64,000 nt of DNA from Terribacillus saccharophilus (GTDB lineage Bacteria > Bacillota > Bacilli > Bacillales > Amphibacillaceae), in contig FOCD01000004.1 of the NCBI GenBank assembly GCA_900110015.1, positions 1 through 64,000 of the forward strand, in the 5' to 3' direction. A model generated the notes under the pieces. The model did not search any database and had not been told where the DNA came from. It saw nothing but the letters and a program-made list of their open reading frames with translations. Position numbers and translations under genes: made by a program. Shown piece after piece: positions 45,199 through 55,277 of this stretch. How positions within the stretch are numbered: position 1 is the stretch's first letter; every line of letters starts with the position of its first letter.

Positions 45199-45714
45199 AT
45201 GATCATACAGTGGATTCGAAACAGTAAAGCAGCAGCGGGACTTTGGGCAGTTATCCGAATTTATCTTGGCTATAGCTGGTTAACAGGCGGACTGGGCAAA
45301 CTGACAGGCGGCGGTTTTGATGCAAGTGGCTTCCTGCAAGGAGCAGTCGCACAAGCCGGCGGAGATCATCCAGCGGTGCAAGGCTGGTGGGCAGTCTTCC
45401 TGGAACAAGTCGCATTGCCAAACGCAGGGTTGTTCAGCTTCCTTGTTATGTGGGGAGAGATACTTGTAGGAATCGCACTTATTCTCGGAGTCTTCACTAA
45501 CTTCGCTGCTCTTATGGGAATAACAATGAACTTCGCTTTCTTGTTCAGTGGTACCGTCAGCACAAACGCACAAATGGTCTTGCTTACTATCTTCTTACTT
45601 GTCGCAGGAGCTAATGCCGGACGATATGGATTGGATCGCTGGGTAATGCCTTATCTAAGAAATCACTATCCAAAACACACAACTAAAACCCCGACGAAGC
45701 CCATTGCTTCTTAA
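45199..45714 (+). CDS. DoxX family membrane protein (copy 2)
   Basis: A 171-residue paralogue of the protein at 36273. Shared stretches include IRIYLGYSWLTGGLGKLTGG, FDASGFLQGA, FLVMWGEILVGIALILG and NAGRYGLDRWVM. Four hydrophobic segments. The ATG at 45199 follows GGAGTG by 9 bases; an ATG seven codons earlier has no site. The upstream 60-100 bases hold a TTTTTCGCTTATACTA stretch very like that upstream of copy 1. Confidence 0.85.
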   Translation: MIIQWIRNSKAAAGLWAVIRIYLGYSWLTGGLGKLTGGGFDASGFLQGAVAQAGGDHPAVQGWWAVFLEQVALPNAGLFSFLVMWGEILVGIALILGVFTNFAALMGITMNFAFLFSGTVSTNAQMVLLTIFLLVAGANAGRYGLDRWVMPYLRNHYPKHTTKTPTKPIAS

Positions 45715-45728
45715 ATGATAATGATGTG

Positions 45729-45762
45729 GAACCTACCGTTTTGTAGCGGTAGGTTTTTTTGT
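45729..45762 (+). terminator. Terminator after doxX copy 2
   Basis: AACCTACCG and CGGTAGGTT pair around TTTTGTAG, followed by a T run. Confidence 0.88.
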
Positions 45763-45844
45763 TATGTGTAAATGGAAATGAAACCCATTATTTATTGAAT
45801 CGTACAGATAATATCAGTTACATTATTAGGAAAGGATTGAAAAC

Positions 45845-46129
45845 ATGATTATACTCTTGGATGTGTTTAGTATTCTGATGCTGTCTTCCATTTCTGGCTC
45901 TTATTCTGAGGATGATACGCAGCACAATATCGAGCACTTGAAAAAGACAGATTGGTTCCAGCAGTATTTGAAGCAACAGCCGTATCGGGATCTGCTTATT
46001 TCTGATAAGGATGTGCGAAAAGTTATTGGGCGACTTAATAATAAGAAGCTGGCGAAGAATCCGCAAAGAGAAGCTTATCAGCGTATTGTCACAAAAGTAT
46101 TGAAGCGGAAGATTTTCGTTTCTCAGTGA
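45845..46129 (+). CDS. Hypothetical protein (94 aa)
   Basis: A 94-residue protein: a hydrophobic N-terminal 16 residues, then a charged helical part rich in Lys and Gln (TDWFQQYLKQQPYRDLL, DVRKVIGRLNNKKLAKN). GGAAAGGA lies upstream. It may be membrane-anchored. No family recognised. Confidence 0.55.
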   Translation: MIILLDVFSILMLSSISGSYSEDDTQHNIEHLKKTDWFQQYLKQQPYRDLLISDKDVRKVIGRLNNKKLAKNPQREAYQRIVTKVLKRKIFVSQ

Positions 46130-46158
46130 GATAATAATGCAAAAGAAAGAGGATACTC

Positions 46159-46548
46159 ATGACAAAAATACAGGTGACAGGCATTTCATCATGCGGCAAC
46201 TCTCCTAAGAGTGAGCAAATTCGTCAGATGACGGTTGACGCATTTCTGCAGCAACATGAACAGTTAGAAGAGAAACTTGCCGCAGATTGCACAGTGGAGC
46301 TAGCTGGTGGGGATGTATATGTTGGCCATAAGAATATCTTATCTATGTTAACTCCTTTGCAGAATGTCACATCTTTACATATTGCCAGTGCTTTCACTCA
46401 CGGCAAGCAAGGAGCAGTGAACGGTTCTTTCAAAAAAGATACACAGACGTACTCTTTCGCGCTAATTTTTACATTCACAAGTGCGGGAAAGAATGCGAAA
46501 GTGCAGCAAATATCCTGCTATGTGATTAAAGAAAGGAACCACGCATAA
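46159..46548 (+). CDS. NTF2/SnoaL-fold hypothetical protein
   Basis: A 129-residue protein in which helices (EQIRQMTVDAFLQQHEQL), ADCTVELAGGDVYVGHKNIL and late beta strands (SFALIFTFTSAG, VQQISCYVIKE) follow the NTF2-like/SnoaL cone fold. The function cannot be told. It ends in a terminator shared with the convergent gene. Confidence 0.6.
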   Translation: MTKIQVTGISSCGNSPKSEQIRQMTVDAFLQQHEQLEEKLAADCTVELAGGDVYVGHKNILSMLTPLQNVTSLHIASAFTHGKQGAVNGSFKKDTQTYSFALIFTFTSAGKNAKVQQISCYVIKERNHA

Positions 46549-46568
46549 ATGCTGGTTCCTTTCTTTTT
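46531..46568. terminator. Bidirectional terminator
   Basis: GAAAGGAACCA and TGGTTCCTTTC pair perfectly around an 11-base loop, with T run on the + strand. Confidence 0.88.
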
Positions 46569-46573
46569 AGTAT

Positions 46574-47017
46574 CTAATTCAATCTTGGATCATACATCAG
46601 CTGTAAATCAACTCCAAAGGGATCTCGCACAATAGCATACGCTTCACTGAACATATTCGCCGATAGCGGACGTATAACATTCACACGAGTGTCACTCGTT
46701 ATATTCTGATAGAAACGTTTTACCTCCGTTAAGTCTGCACTTTGAATACAAAGAGAAAAGTTATTTCCTGCTTGATATTTCTCCTTAGGCTCCATTGTCT
46801 CTTCCGCAATCATTACTTTCGTTTTTCCAATTTGTAGCACAGAGTGCGAGATAAGCTCCTTGTTTTCTTCTGTAAGCTCCATGGAGGGATCACGCTGTGT
46901 CATGTCTGTATAAGTCACAAGTAAAAGTTCCTCTGCTTGCAAGTTGCGCTTATAGAATTCAATCGCCTCTTTAGCCTTTCCATTCATTGATAGAAAAACT
47001 GCTATCTCCAATGTCAT
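46574..47017 (-). CDS. VOC/glyoxalase family protein (PhnB-like)
   Basis: A 147-residue vicinal-oxygen-chelate protein of the PhnB-like group: IAVFLSMNGKAKEAIEFYKRNL at the start, SHSVLQIGKTKVMIAEE in the middle and IVRDPFGVDLQLMYDP at the end. Often annotated as glyoxalase or bleomycin-resistance-like, with unknown substrate. AAGGAGG precedes the ATG at 47017; the ORF extension to 47071 carries no site. It is divergent from a WYL regulator, which may control it. Confidence 0.85.
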   Translation of the reverse strand: MTLEIAVFLSMNGKAKEAIEFYKRNLQAEELLLVTYTDMTQRDPSMELTEENKELISHSVLQIGKTKVMIAEETMEPKEKYQAGNNFSLCIQSADLTEVKRFYQNITSDTRVNVIRPLSANMFSEAYAIVRDPFGVDLQLMYDPRLN

Positions 47018-47100
47018 AAAAAACCCTCCTTTTCCTGTTAACAGTTTTAGCTTACAGTAAAAAGGTATCAATTCATGACACCTATTAAGGAGCTTTTATC

Positions 47101-48042
47101 ATGCGTAAATCAGAAAGATTGCAGGACATGCTGCAATACATAAATGAGAAGAAGCAATTTAACTTAAAAGACTTGATGGAGGAGTATGGTATATCCAGAA
47201 GCACAGCCATTCGAGATGTCCAGGCACTTGAAATGCTCGGAATGCCGATCTACGCGGAACACGGTCGAAACGGAAAGTACGTTGTCTTAGATAATCGCAT
47301 CATTTCGCCAATCACTTTTACTGCAAATGAACTATACGCCATTTACTTTGCGATGCTAACGTTATCTGGATATAAGGAAACACCATTTGAACAAGAGATA
47401 AATAGCTTGGAAGAGACCTTTCGGAGTGTCTTACCAAGCGGTATAAAAGATAGAGTGAAAAAGATGAAGGATTCGGTAAAGCTGGATACACCCAGCCATA
47501 GTAATGAGGCACCTTATCTTAAAGAAATCCTAAAAGGTATCATGGAGGAGAAGGTCTATTCAATTTCCTATCGAAAAGAAGAAATCCGAAGTATGACAGT
47601 ACAGTTTGTTACACTGCAGGCGAAATTCGGACAATGGTATGCGAAAGTCTACAATATGAATTCAAATCGTATCCAGACTGTACGCTGCGACAAGATAGTG
47701 CAATTGAAAGAGTCAGAAGAGAACCAGCCGCAGGAATTACAGTATCTTCTTTCACTTTTAAAAACGTATCATCCTCAACCAGGGGCGACCACGTTCACCG
47801 TTGAAGTTACGGAACGAGGTAAGGACCTTTATGACAAAGAGAGTTATCCGTCAATGAGCCTCGAGAAAACAGGAAATACGTTTACGATTTCAGGCTATTA
47901 TAATGCAGATGAAGAGGCATTTATTGCAGAGTATTTTATGCATTTCGGCAAGTCAATATTATCTATCCAACCTTCTGTACTGAGGGTAGCAATTCAAGGC
48001 AAATTAAAGTCTCTTATTACGTATATGGACAGGTTAAACTAG
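47101..48042 (+). CDS. WYL-domain transcriptional regulator (YafY type)
   Basis: A 313-residue DeoR-like regulator: N-terminal winged helix (LQDMLQYINEKKQFNLKDLM, GISRSTAIRDVQALEMLGMP) and a WYL domain from about 140 (GQWYAKVYNMNSNRIQTVRCDKI). WYL proteins sense small ligands or nucleic acids. A CTGTTAACAG palindrome at 47035-47044 lies between it and the divergent glyoxalase-like gene. Confidence 0.88.
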   Translation: MRKSERLQDMLQYINEKKQFNLKDLMEEYGISRSTAIRDVQALEMLGMPIYAEHGRNGKYVVLDNRIISPITFTANELYAIYFAMLTLSGYKETPFEQEINSLEETFRSVLPSGIKDRVKKMKDSVKLDTPSHSNEAPYLKEILKGIMEEKVYSISYRKEEIRSMTVQFVTLQAKFGQWYAKVYNMNSNRIQTVRCDKIVQLKESEENQPQELQYLLSLLKTYHPQPGATTFTVEVTERGKDLYDKESYPSMSLEKTGNTFTISGYYNADEEAFIAEYFMHFGKSILSIQPSVLRVAIQGKLKSLITYMDRLN

Positions 48043-48080
48043 CGATTGGTTTATCTTAATTCGAAAATATAATAAAAATC

Positions 48081-48120
48081 TCAAACCTCATTGAGTATTA
48101 ATATTCTCAATGAGGTTTGA
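48081..48120. terminator. Bidirectional terminator
   Basis: A perfect 15-bp stem, TCAAACCTCATTGAG and CTCAATGAGGTTTGA, around a 10-base AT loop; it separates the convergent WYL and lipoprotein genes. Confidence 0.88.
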
Positions 48121-48122
48121 AA

Positions 48123-48716
48123 TTAGTTTATCATATCTAATTCTAATCCGAGAGTAGCAGCAGTTGGATCTTTGTGTTCATCTAGAATTTCAAAACTATA
48201 ATTCTCGGGGTTTAACAATTCTTCTAAATCTCTACTAGAAATTTCATCATTTAGAATCATTACTTGTTCAATACTAATTATATTTTCTTTTATATTAGAT
48301 ATTAAGGGTTTACCATTTAAAGGTTCGGGTGTCAGTGCAACATTTCTTTGGATCAAATCATTACCCGGAATATCTCTAAAAGTAAACCAATAGTCCTTTT
48401 CGGTATTAGCAAGTCTTTCTTGAAGTTTTGAGTCAATCCATACATTTAGCTTTAGCAGATATTCATGTTTTTCAGAGTTTATAGGAGATATCTCTAAAAT
48501 CCCGGTTTTATATGTTTCGCCACTTATTGAATCATAATAGTCGCGAATGGAATTATAAGCATTATCCGAGTCATTATTTGCATCACTAGCTTTCGTAACA
48601 TGCCCACTATTTAGAGATTTCTCGCTATTAGTGTTGGTTGAAGAAGAATCCTCAGAACTACAGCCAGACAAAAAGATGCAAAGAAGTATAAATACAAATA
48701 AGTTTTTGATATTCAT
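48123..48716 (-). CDS. Hypothetical lipoprotein
   Basis: A 197-residue lipoprotein. The signal peptide MNIKNLFVFILLCIFLSGCS ends in lipobox LSGC at Cys19; a Ser/Asn/Asp-rich linker follows to about residue 50 and then an acidic folded part (KHEYLLKLNVWIDSKLQERL). I recognise no family. It lies 17 bases after the secreted-protein gene on the same strand, so the two form an operon, in an AT-rich patch unlike its surroundings. Confidence 0.7.
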   Translation of the reverse strand: MNIKNLFVFILLCIFLSGCSSEDSSSTNTNSEKSLNSGHVTKASDANNDSDNAYNSIRDYYDSISGETYKTGILEISPINSEKHEYLLKLNVWIDSKLQERLANTEKDYWFTFRDIPGNDLIQRNVALTPEPLNGKPLISNIKENIISIEQVMILNDEISSRDLEELLNPENYSFEILDEHKDPTAATLGLELDMIN

Positions 48717-48733
48717 AGATAGCCTTTCCTGTT

Positions 48734-49357
48734 TTATTTCGATGTCTTATCAGAATACTCGGTATAGCTGTAATTAACATTTCCATTAACTGTTTTATAT
48801 ACTTTTCCCCGACTATAATATTTAATTGTACCAGCAGATTTTACAGCTTTAGAACCAGTTTTAATTGTAGTTGTCTTTTTAGCAGGAATATTCCATGTGT
48901 ATCTTACTGAAACCGTATCACTTTTTCCCCATGATTTTTCCGCGGAGATTCCTACTTTAGCAGTTACTAATTTAAAGTTTGCGCTCGCTTCAGCTGAACC
49001 GCCAACACTTCCATTAGAAAATCTTGATCTGTTTACTGATCTGGATACACTATCCTGTGAGCTACTATTATTTTTAATTTCCGTAGACCAAGCCTGCTTT
49101 TTATAAGTAGATTTAGTTACCTGGCTATAGTCTTTTCCATCATATGGAACATACATAGTTGAAAAACTCGATGTTGGTTGTTCTTCGAAATCATACTCAA
49201 CCCCATCAGGATATTCATAAGTAGTTATTTCAAGATTACCGTCTTGCTCGTGATTTACAATTACATTATCTTCCTCTGCGGACGTAACCAAAGGAAAAAG
49301 TAAAGAGAGACTGGTAATAGCTGCAATAGATAGAGAAACAACCTTTTTGTTTTTCAT
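48734..49357 (-). CDS. Secreted protein, possibly beta-pore-forming type
   Basis: A 207-residue exported protein with a Sec signal peptide (MKNKKVVSLSIAAITSLSLL, cleavage near TSAEE). The mature part is rich in Ser, Thr and Lys with alternating polarity (SVSRSVNRSRFSNGSVGGSAEASANF, described by its ends, then VKVGI-like strands) and the segment YTWNIPAKKTTTIKTG. This resembles the amphipathic strands and the IPA-type motif of aerolysin/ETX-MTX2 toxins, but the match is weak. It is followed by a lipoprotein gene that could be its partner. Confidence 0.55.
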   Translation of the reverse strand: MKNKKVVSLSIAAITSLSLLFPLVTSAEEDNVIVNHEQDGNLEITTYEYPDGVEYDFEEQPTSSFSTMYVPYDGKDYSQVTKSTYKKQAWSTEIKNNSSSQDSVSRSVNRSRFSNGSVGGSAEASANFKLVTAKVGISAEKSWGKSDTVSVRYTWNIPAKKTTTIKTGSKAVKSAGTIKYYSRGKVYKTVNGNVNYSYTEYSDKTSK

Positions 49358-49375
49358 AATAGACCCCATTTCCAT

Positions 49376-49740
49376 TTTTTTCTGTTGCTGTTAATAATTA
49401 TAAATAAATTCACGGAAAAGGGAATGAATTCTCTTCGACAAAAAACTACAATTATTAGAAAAAATTAACTTTTTCTAGTAATATCAATGATGTGAATAAT
49501 TTTTTCGAATGAGACAATTGTAATGAGAGATGCCAGAAGCAGTCGATGGTAGAATTTGATAAAGGTATTTTTAAGGTATTCGTACTACTGATTTAAGTAA
49601 TGCAGAGTTAGCACATAATCAAAAAACTAATCTTGAAGAAGTAAGCATACATAGGATTAGAAACAAAGGAAAGTACCCCAATTTTTTATAATATGGGAAT
49701 GTATATTTTAGGAGGTATGAAAAAGAGGAGTTGAGAAATC
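49376..49740 (+). other. AT-rich intergenic region with a possible gene fragment
   Basis: No intact gene. On the + strand at about 49577-49693 a short frame GIRTTDLSNAELAHNQKTNL continues for about 38 codons to a stop without a start, so it may be a remnant of a lost gene. A five-codon frame with AGGAGG lies at about 49718-49735, just before the DUF2087 gene. Confidence 0.35.
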
Positions 49741-50049
49741 TTGAAATACAGCTTTACAGAAAAAGAAAGAAATCAAGTAATCTCTAATTTCATGAAAGAT
49801 GGTAAAGTTATCAGTGTTCCTGCAAAAGAGAAAAAAAAGTATATCTTATTAACTGAATTTGCAAAGAAATTTGATGAAGGAAAAACCTATTCTGAGCAGG
49901 AGATCAATGCTGAACTTCTAACTATGTTTTCAAAAGACGATTACGTCGAACAAAGAAGATATCTAATAACTTTTGAATTATTTAAGAGGACATCTGATGG
50001 AACACAATACTGGCTGAATTGCGATGAAAATGTTGAGGTTGCAAAATAA
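49741..50049 (+). CDS. DUF2087 domain protein
   Basis: A 102-residue protein matching DUF2087: KVISVPAKEKKKYILLTEFAKKF, GKTYSEQEINAELL, and EQRRYLITFELFKRTSDGTQYW (each named by its ends). In other proteins this domain follows an ArsR or GNAT domain; here it stands alone. The start is a TTG with GAGGAG upstream. Function unknown, perhaps regulatory. Confidence 0.75.
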   Translation: MKYSFTEKERNQVISNFMKDGKVISVPAKEKKKYILLTEFAKKFDEGKTYSEQEINAELLTMFSKDDYVEQRRYLITFELFKRTSDGTQYWLNCDENVEVAK

Positions 50050-50115
50050 ATCTTAAGAGATCTACATAACAGCATGTCAGTCATCAATTGCTCACGATCT
50101 ATAAAGGAGGCAATT

Positions 50116-50625
50116 ATGATACATATAACACTAGCAAATCCAGACCATGTAGCGGGTATATCCAAGGTATGCAGTGATGGCTATTGGGCCACGTACAGCG
50201 AAACGCGCTCGGAGAAATACATTCAGGGAATTATCGATGAGTTTTATAATCACGACAGGATCTTAAAAGAAGTATCGGAGATGAGCAGAGATTGGGGCGG
50301 ATATATCGTTGCGCTCGAAGATGGGGAAGTGATCGGAGCAATTGGCGGTGGAATGATAGGTGAAGATATTGGGGAGGTTTTCGTACTTTATCTAGATCCT
50401 GATCGACGTAATGAGGGTATAGGAACGAAATTATTAGATGCCCTCACCAAACAGCAAAAAGAGCAGTTTAACGCCACGGAGCAATGGGTATCTGTAGCAA
50501 AGGGAAATCAGAAGGGCATACCTTTTTATGAAGCGAGAGGATTCGTCGTCCAGCATGAGCGACCTGGCTACCATGATATAGAGGGAGAAAGTTATCCTGC
50601 CTTGAGATATTATCGAAAGATATAG
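50116..50625 (+). CDS. GNAT family acetyltransferase
   Basis: A 169-residue acetyltransferase. VFVLYLDPDRRNEGIGTKLLDAL (about 80-102, given by its ends) is the acetyl-CoA binding loop with R-x2-G-I-G, and VAKGNQKGIPFYEARGF the usual GNAT end. The substrate is unknown. AAAGGAGG lies 5-6 bases before the ATG at 50116; the ORF start at 50074 has none. Confidence 0.88.
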   Translation: MIHITLANPDHVAGISKVCSDGYWATYSETRSEKYIQGIIDEFYNHDRILKEVSEMSRDWGGYIVALEDGEVIGAIGGGMIGEDIGEVFVLYLDPDRRNEGIGTKLLDALTKQQKEQFNATEQWVSVAKGNQKGIPFYEARGFVVQHERPGYHDIEGESYPALRYYRKI

Positions 50626-50683
50626 CATATCCTGAATCTGTAGAGTGGCAAGCTTACATATAGAACAGGAATGAGGGAACGAA

Positions 50684-50713
50684 AAAACCAGCCTCAATTG
50701 GCTGGTTTTCCTC
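50684..50713. terminator. Bidirectional terminator
   Basis: AAAACCAGCC and GGCTGGTTTT pair around TCAATT between the GNAT gene and convergent ydiK. Confidence 0.87.
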
Positions 50714-50918
50714 ATTTCTTGTTGTTCATTTTTTTGATTTTGAAATACAGACTGAAATATCGGAACGATGTGTAAAAATCAAATGCAGCGAACACTGCAA
50801 GCAAGATGCTGAAAATCGTCCAGTCTTTCGCTGCCTGTACGTCATGAATGGCCCAATAGACGAAGAAAACACCTATCACAAGGTAAAGTATCGCGGCGGG
50901 CAATGGCGATCGTATCAT
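50712..50918 (-). CDS. ydiK: YdiK-like small membrane protein (DUF4305)
   Basis: A 68-residue protein with two hydrophobic segments (about 7-24 and 33-52) and FRYFSLYFKIKKMNNKK at the end. Together with ydiL and groESL beside it, it matches the ydiK gene of Bacillus in size, strand and position. Function unknown. Confidence 0.8.
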   Translation of the reverse strand: MIRSPLPAAILYLVIGVFFVYWAIHDVQAAKDWTIFSILLAVFAAFDFYTSFRYFSLYFKIKKMNNKK

Positions 50919-50924
50919 AAATTC

Positions 50925-51653
50925 TTATCCTCCAAAGATGATCATTTGCATATTTTCTAATTGTTTCTGCATTCTTTCTAATTCTTCCATTCTTTCCGGG
51001 GTGAGATAAAGCTGAATGATGACGACCATCAGATTCATCAAGCCGTGTGTGATGATCGGTACGATGATTCGCTTTGTTTGTACATATAAAGCTGCAAAAA
51101 CGACACCCATAACGAAGTATTGCAATAGGTGTAAGAAGTCTCCATGTACAGCTCCGAATACGAGAGCGGAGATAAGTACTGCTACGAAGAAGTTTGTTCG
51201 CTTGTAGATTTCGCCGAATAGTATTTTACGGAAAATGATTTCTTCCAATATTGGTGCGAATACGACGACAATTAGTACGAACGCTGGAACTTCCCGAACC
51301 GCGTCCAGGATGCTAGACGTATTTTCTGAGCCTTGTGTGATTCCAAAAGCATACGTCTCGATCAAGCCTGCAATTATCTGTCCGGCATAGGCACCAAAGA
51401 AACCGATAATGATCCAGACAATCGTCATACCAGGACCAGTGGCGTTTCGCATAGCTGGTGTGCGCATATCTTTGCGCAGCATAAAGCAGACGATGATGAC
51501 AGCGAGCAGGAAGGTGATCAGACTCCACCAATACGATATGGTCACAACATCCAGATTCTGCTCCCTCATCCAAGGAACGAAAGGAACAAGCAGGAATGCA
51601 GAGAGCTGCATCACAATATATGTCAATATGACGAACCAATAACGTGCTGGCAA
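50925..51653 (-). CDS. ydiL: CPBP family intramembrane metalloprotease (YdiL)
   Basis: A 242-residue membrane protein with about seven segments. The CPBP (Abi) motifs are intact: EEIIFR at about 139-144 (the glutamate pair and Arg), FGAVHGD at about 169-175 and the late HGLMN. Members cleave CAAX-like or membrane peptides; some give bacteriocin self-immunity. It is 6 bases upstream of ydiK and divergent from groESL, as in B. subtilis. Confidence 0.88.
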   Translation of the reverse strand: MPARYWFVILTYIVMQLSAFLLVPFVPWMREQNLDVVTISYWWSLITFLLAVIIVCFMLRKDMRTPAMRNATGPGMTIVWIIIGFFGAYAGQIIAGLIETYAFGITQGSENTSSILDAVREVPAFVLIVVVFAPILEEIIFRKILFGEIYKRTNFFVAVLISALVFGAVHGDFLHLLQYFVMGVVFAALYVQTKRIIVPIITHGLMNLMVVIIQLYLTPERMEELERMQKQLENMQMIIFGG

Positions 51654-51843
51654 TATAACGACTCCTTCCGCCTTACTTATGTAGTTGGCATCTTACGTAT
51701 TTTAACATAAGAAGCAGGTAAGTATGTAGCGGTGCGCATTGTAATTGGCCTGTTAATTCGTCCAGTCCTTGGCAGGAGATACGGGAAATTCGTCGAACAA
51801 CTATCAGAGTGTCATGCTTGCATTCCGTTTTCGTTTTGATTAT

Positions 51844-51883
51844 TATAATAACTGGGTTAGCACTCAACTAACTCGAGTGCTAA
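51844..51883 (+). promoter_or_regulatory. groESL promoter -10 and CIRCE operator
   Basis: TATAAT at 51844-51849 is followed by CIRCE at 51857-51883: TTAGCACTC, nine bases, GAGTGCTAA, a perfect match. HrcA binds it and represses groESL until heat or misfolded protein draws HrcA off. The -35 is not clear. Confidence 0.97.
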
Positions 51884-51920
51884 AAATCAAATTATCGATT
51901 ATATAAGGAGGGTTTCTCAC

Positions 51921-52205
51921 ATGTTGAAGCCACTAGGCGATCGTGTCGTAATTGAACTTGTAGAGCAGGAGGAAAAAACAGCATTTGGTATCGTGCTTCC
52001 TGAATCTGCGAAGGAAAAACCGCAAGAAGGTAAAGTTGTTGCCGTCGGTAGCGGTCGTGTAACCGATAATGGAGAAAGAGTTGCGCTGGAAGTTTCAGAA
52101 GGCGATTTGATCATCTTCTCTAAATACTCTGGTACAGAATTGAAATATGAAGGAAAAGACTACTTAATTCTTCGCGAAAGCGACATCCTTGCAGTAGTAG
52201 GATAA
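51921..52205 (+). CDS. groES: Co-chaperonin GroES
   Basis: A 94-residue Hsp10: [20 protein letters not shown] and the mobile loop [21 protein letters not shown] are canonical. It caps the GroEL cavity in protein folding. AGGAGGG precedes the ATG; controlled by CIRCE and co-transcribed with groEL. Confidence 0.98.
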   Translation: MLKPLGDRVVIELVEQEEKTAFGIVLPESAKEKPQEGKVVAVGSGRVTDNGERVALEVSEGDLIIFSKYSGTELKYEGKDYLILRESDILAVVG

Positions 52206-52227
52206 TCCGAAGAACAGATTTATATAA

Positions 52228-53889
<1,662 letters not shown>

Positions 53890-53985
53890 TCTGTCCTCAA
53901 ACCCTTTGCTACACAAGGATTTGAAACTCTATAAATGAATATAGATTTTTAATTGGTTTTTTCAAAAAAGCTAATTAAATCTAAG

Positions 53986-54027
53986 AAGCCTCTCAATGGT
54001 CAATGGACTTTTGGGAGGCTTTTTCTT
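53986..54027 (+). terminator. Terminator after groEL
   Basis: AAGCCTCTCAA and TTGGGAGGCTT pair with one G:T pair, followed by TTTTCTTTTC. Between this and 54219 I see no gene. Confidence 0.82.
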
Positions 54028-54219
54028 TTCTATTTTCATTATGGGTTTAAGAATAATATCAGTTGTCAGAAGATTTCACAGTACTAAATCACTATCCGGA
54101 ATTTAACTACCTCAAAGCTGCTTTTATCAAAGTGACCCGTTAGGACACCACGCCACTGAAACGTAAGCAACATCTTTCTATTTTACAGCTCACTACCAAC
54201 AAACAAGGGAGAGAAAAAC

Positions 54220-55197
54220 ATGACACTCAAAATTGGAATGATTGGAACAGGTTGGTTTAGCCGCAAGCATGCGGACATTCTATCTAAGATGGATGGGGTT
54301 CAGATCCAAGCTATTTGCGGAACAAGCAAAGAGAAAGCAGCGGATATGGCGTCCGATTATGAGGGTGCAATTGGGTATGATCAGTATGTGGAAATGCTGG
54401 ATGCAGAGGAGCTTGATGCGGTTTATATTGTTACGCCGCCAATGGTTCGGGGAGAGATTGAATTAGAGCTTATAGGGCGTGGTATTCCTTTCCTCATCGA
54501 AAAGCCACTGGGGACAGAGGACAAGATCCCTGCCAAGGTGTTGGAGCGTTTGAATGAAAGTTCTCTGATTACGTCTGTTGGGTATCATTTTCGATACACT
54601 GATTCGGTTGAGTATCTAAAGGAAAACGTAAATGGACAAACGCTTGGCATGGTATTAGGTAAATGGATGGGTGAGATGCCCATGGTGGGTTGGTGGAGAG
54701 ATCAAGAGAAGTCTGGGGGTCAATTTATCGAACAAACAACGCATATTGTAGATTTACTAAGATACGTCTGCGGTGAGGTTGAAGAAGTTTACGCGATGTA
54801 TGGCAATCAAGTACAGCATAACAAGTACGATAATGTTACGGTACCGGACATTGGTACGGTAAGTTTACGGCTGCAAAATGGCGTGATAGCTAATCTGTCA
54901 AATGCATGTGTCCTTCCTAGTGGCATGGGAGATGTTGGGCTCAAGCTTTATACAGATAAAGGAATACTAGATTGGCAGGGAGATAAACTAGAAATAGACC
55001 AAGAAGGTATAAAGACGATGTATAAGGATACGGACAATCCATACGTTCGGGAGAATGAGGCATTTATTCATGCCGTTCGTACTGGCGACACCTCGCAAAT
55101 CCTCTCTGATTATAGTGATGCATATCTAACTCATGAGGTGACGTATGCTGCTTTGGAGTCTGCGAGAAGTGGTGTATCTGTTAAGCTAAAAAAATAA
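54220..55197 (+). CDS. Gfo/Idh/MocA family oxidoreductase
   Basis: A 325-residue NAD(P)-dependent oxidoreductase: N-terminal Rossmann MIGTGWFSRKHADIL (about 7-21), the EKPLGTEDK motif near 95, and a C-terminal sugar-binding domain. The substrate is probably a sugar or inositol derivative but unknown. GGGAGAG precedes the ATG. It stands alone. Confidence 0.88.
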   Translation: MTLKIGMIGTGWFSRKHADILSKMDGVQIQAICGTSKEKAADMASDYEGAIGYDQYVEMLDAEELDAVYIVTPPMVRGEIELELIGRGIPFLIEKPLGTEDKIPAKVLERLNESSLITSVGYHFRYTDSVEYLKENVNGQTLGMVLGKWMGEMPMVGWWRDQEKSGGQFIEQTTHIVDLLRYVCGEVEEVYAMYGNQVQHNKYDNVTVPDIGTVSLRLQNGVIANLSNACVLPSGMGDVGLKLYTDKGILDWQGDKLEIDQEGIKTMYKDTDNPYVRENEAFIHAVRTGDTSQILSDYSDAYLTHEVTYAALESARSGVSVKLKK

Positions 55198-55206
55198 AGG
55201 TATAAA

Positions 55207-55271
55207 AGAAGGAGCGCTGATTTGGGTCAGGGCTCCTTTCTTAATGACACCTGTGCATTAGCGCAGGTGTC
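55207..55271. terminator. Two hairpins between convergent genes
   Basis: AAGGAGC/GCTCCTT with T-rich tail at 55209-55240 ends the oxidoreductase gene; GACACCTG/CAGGTGTC at 55246-55271 lies just beyond the stop of the - strand flotillin gene. Confidence 0.7.
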
Positions 55272-55277
55272 TATGTT

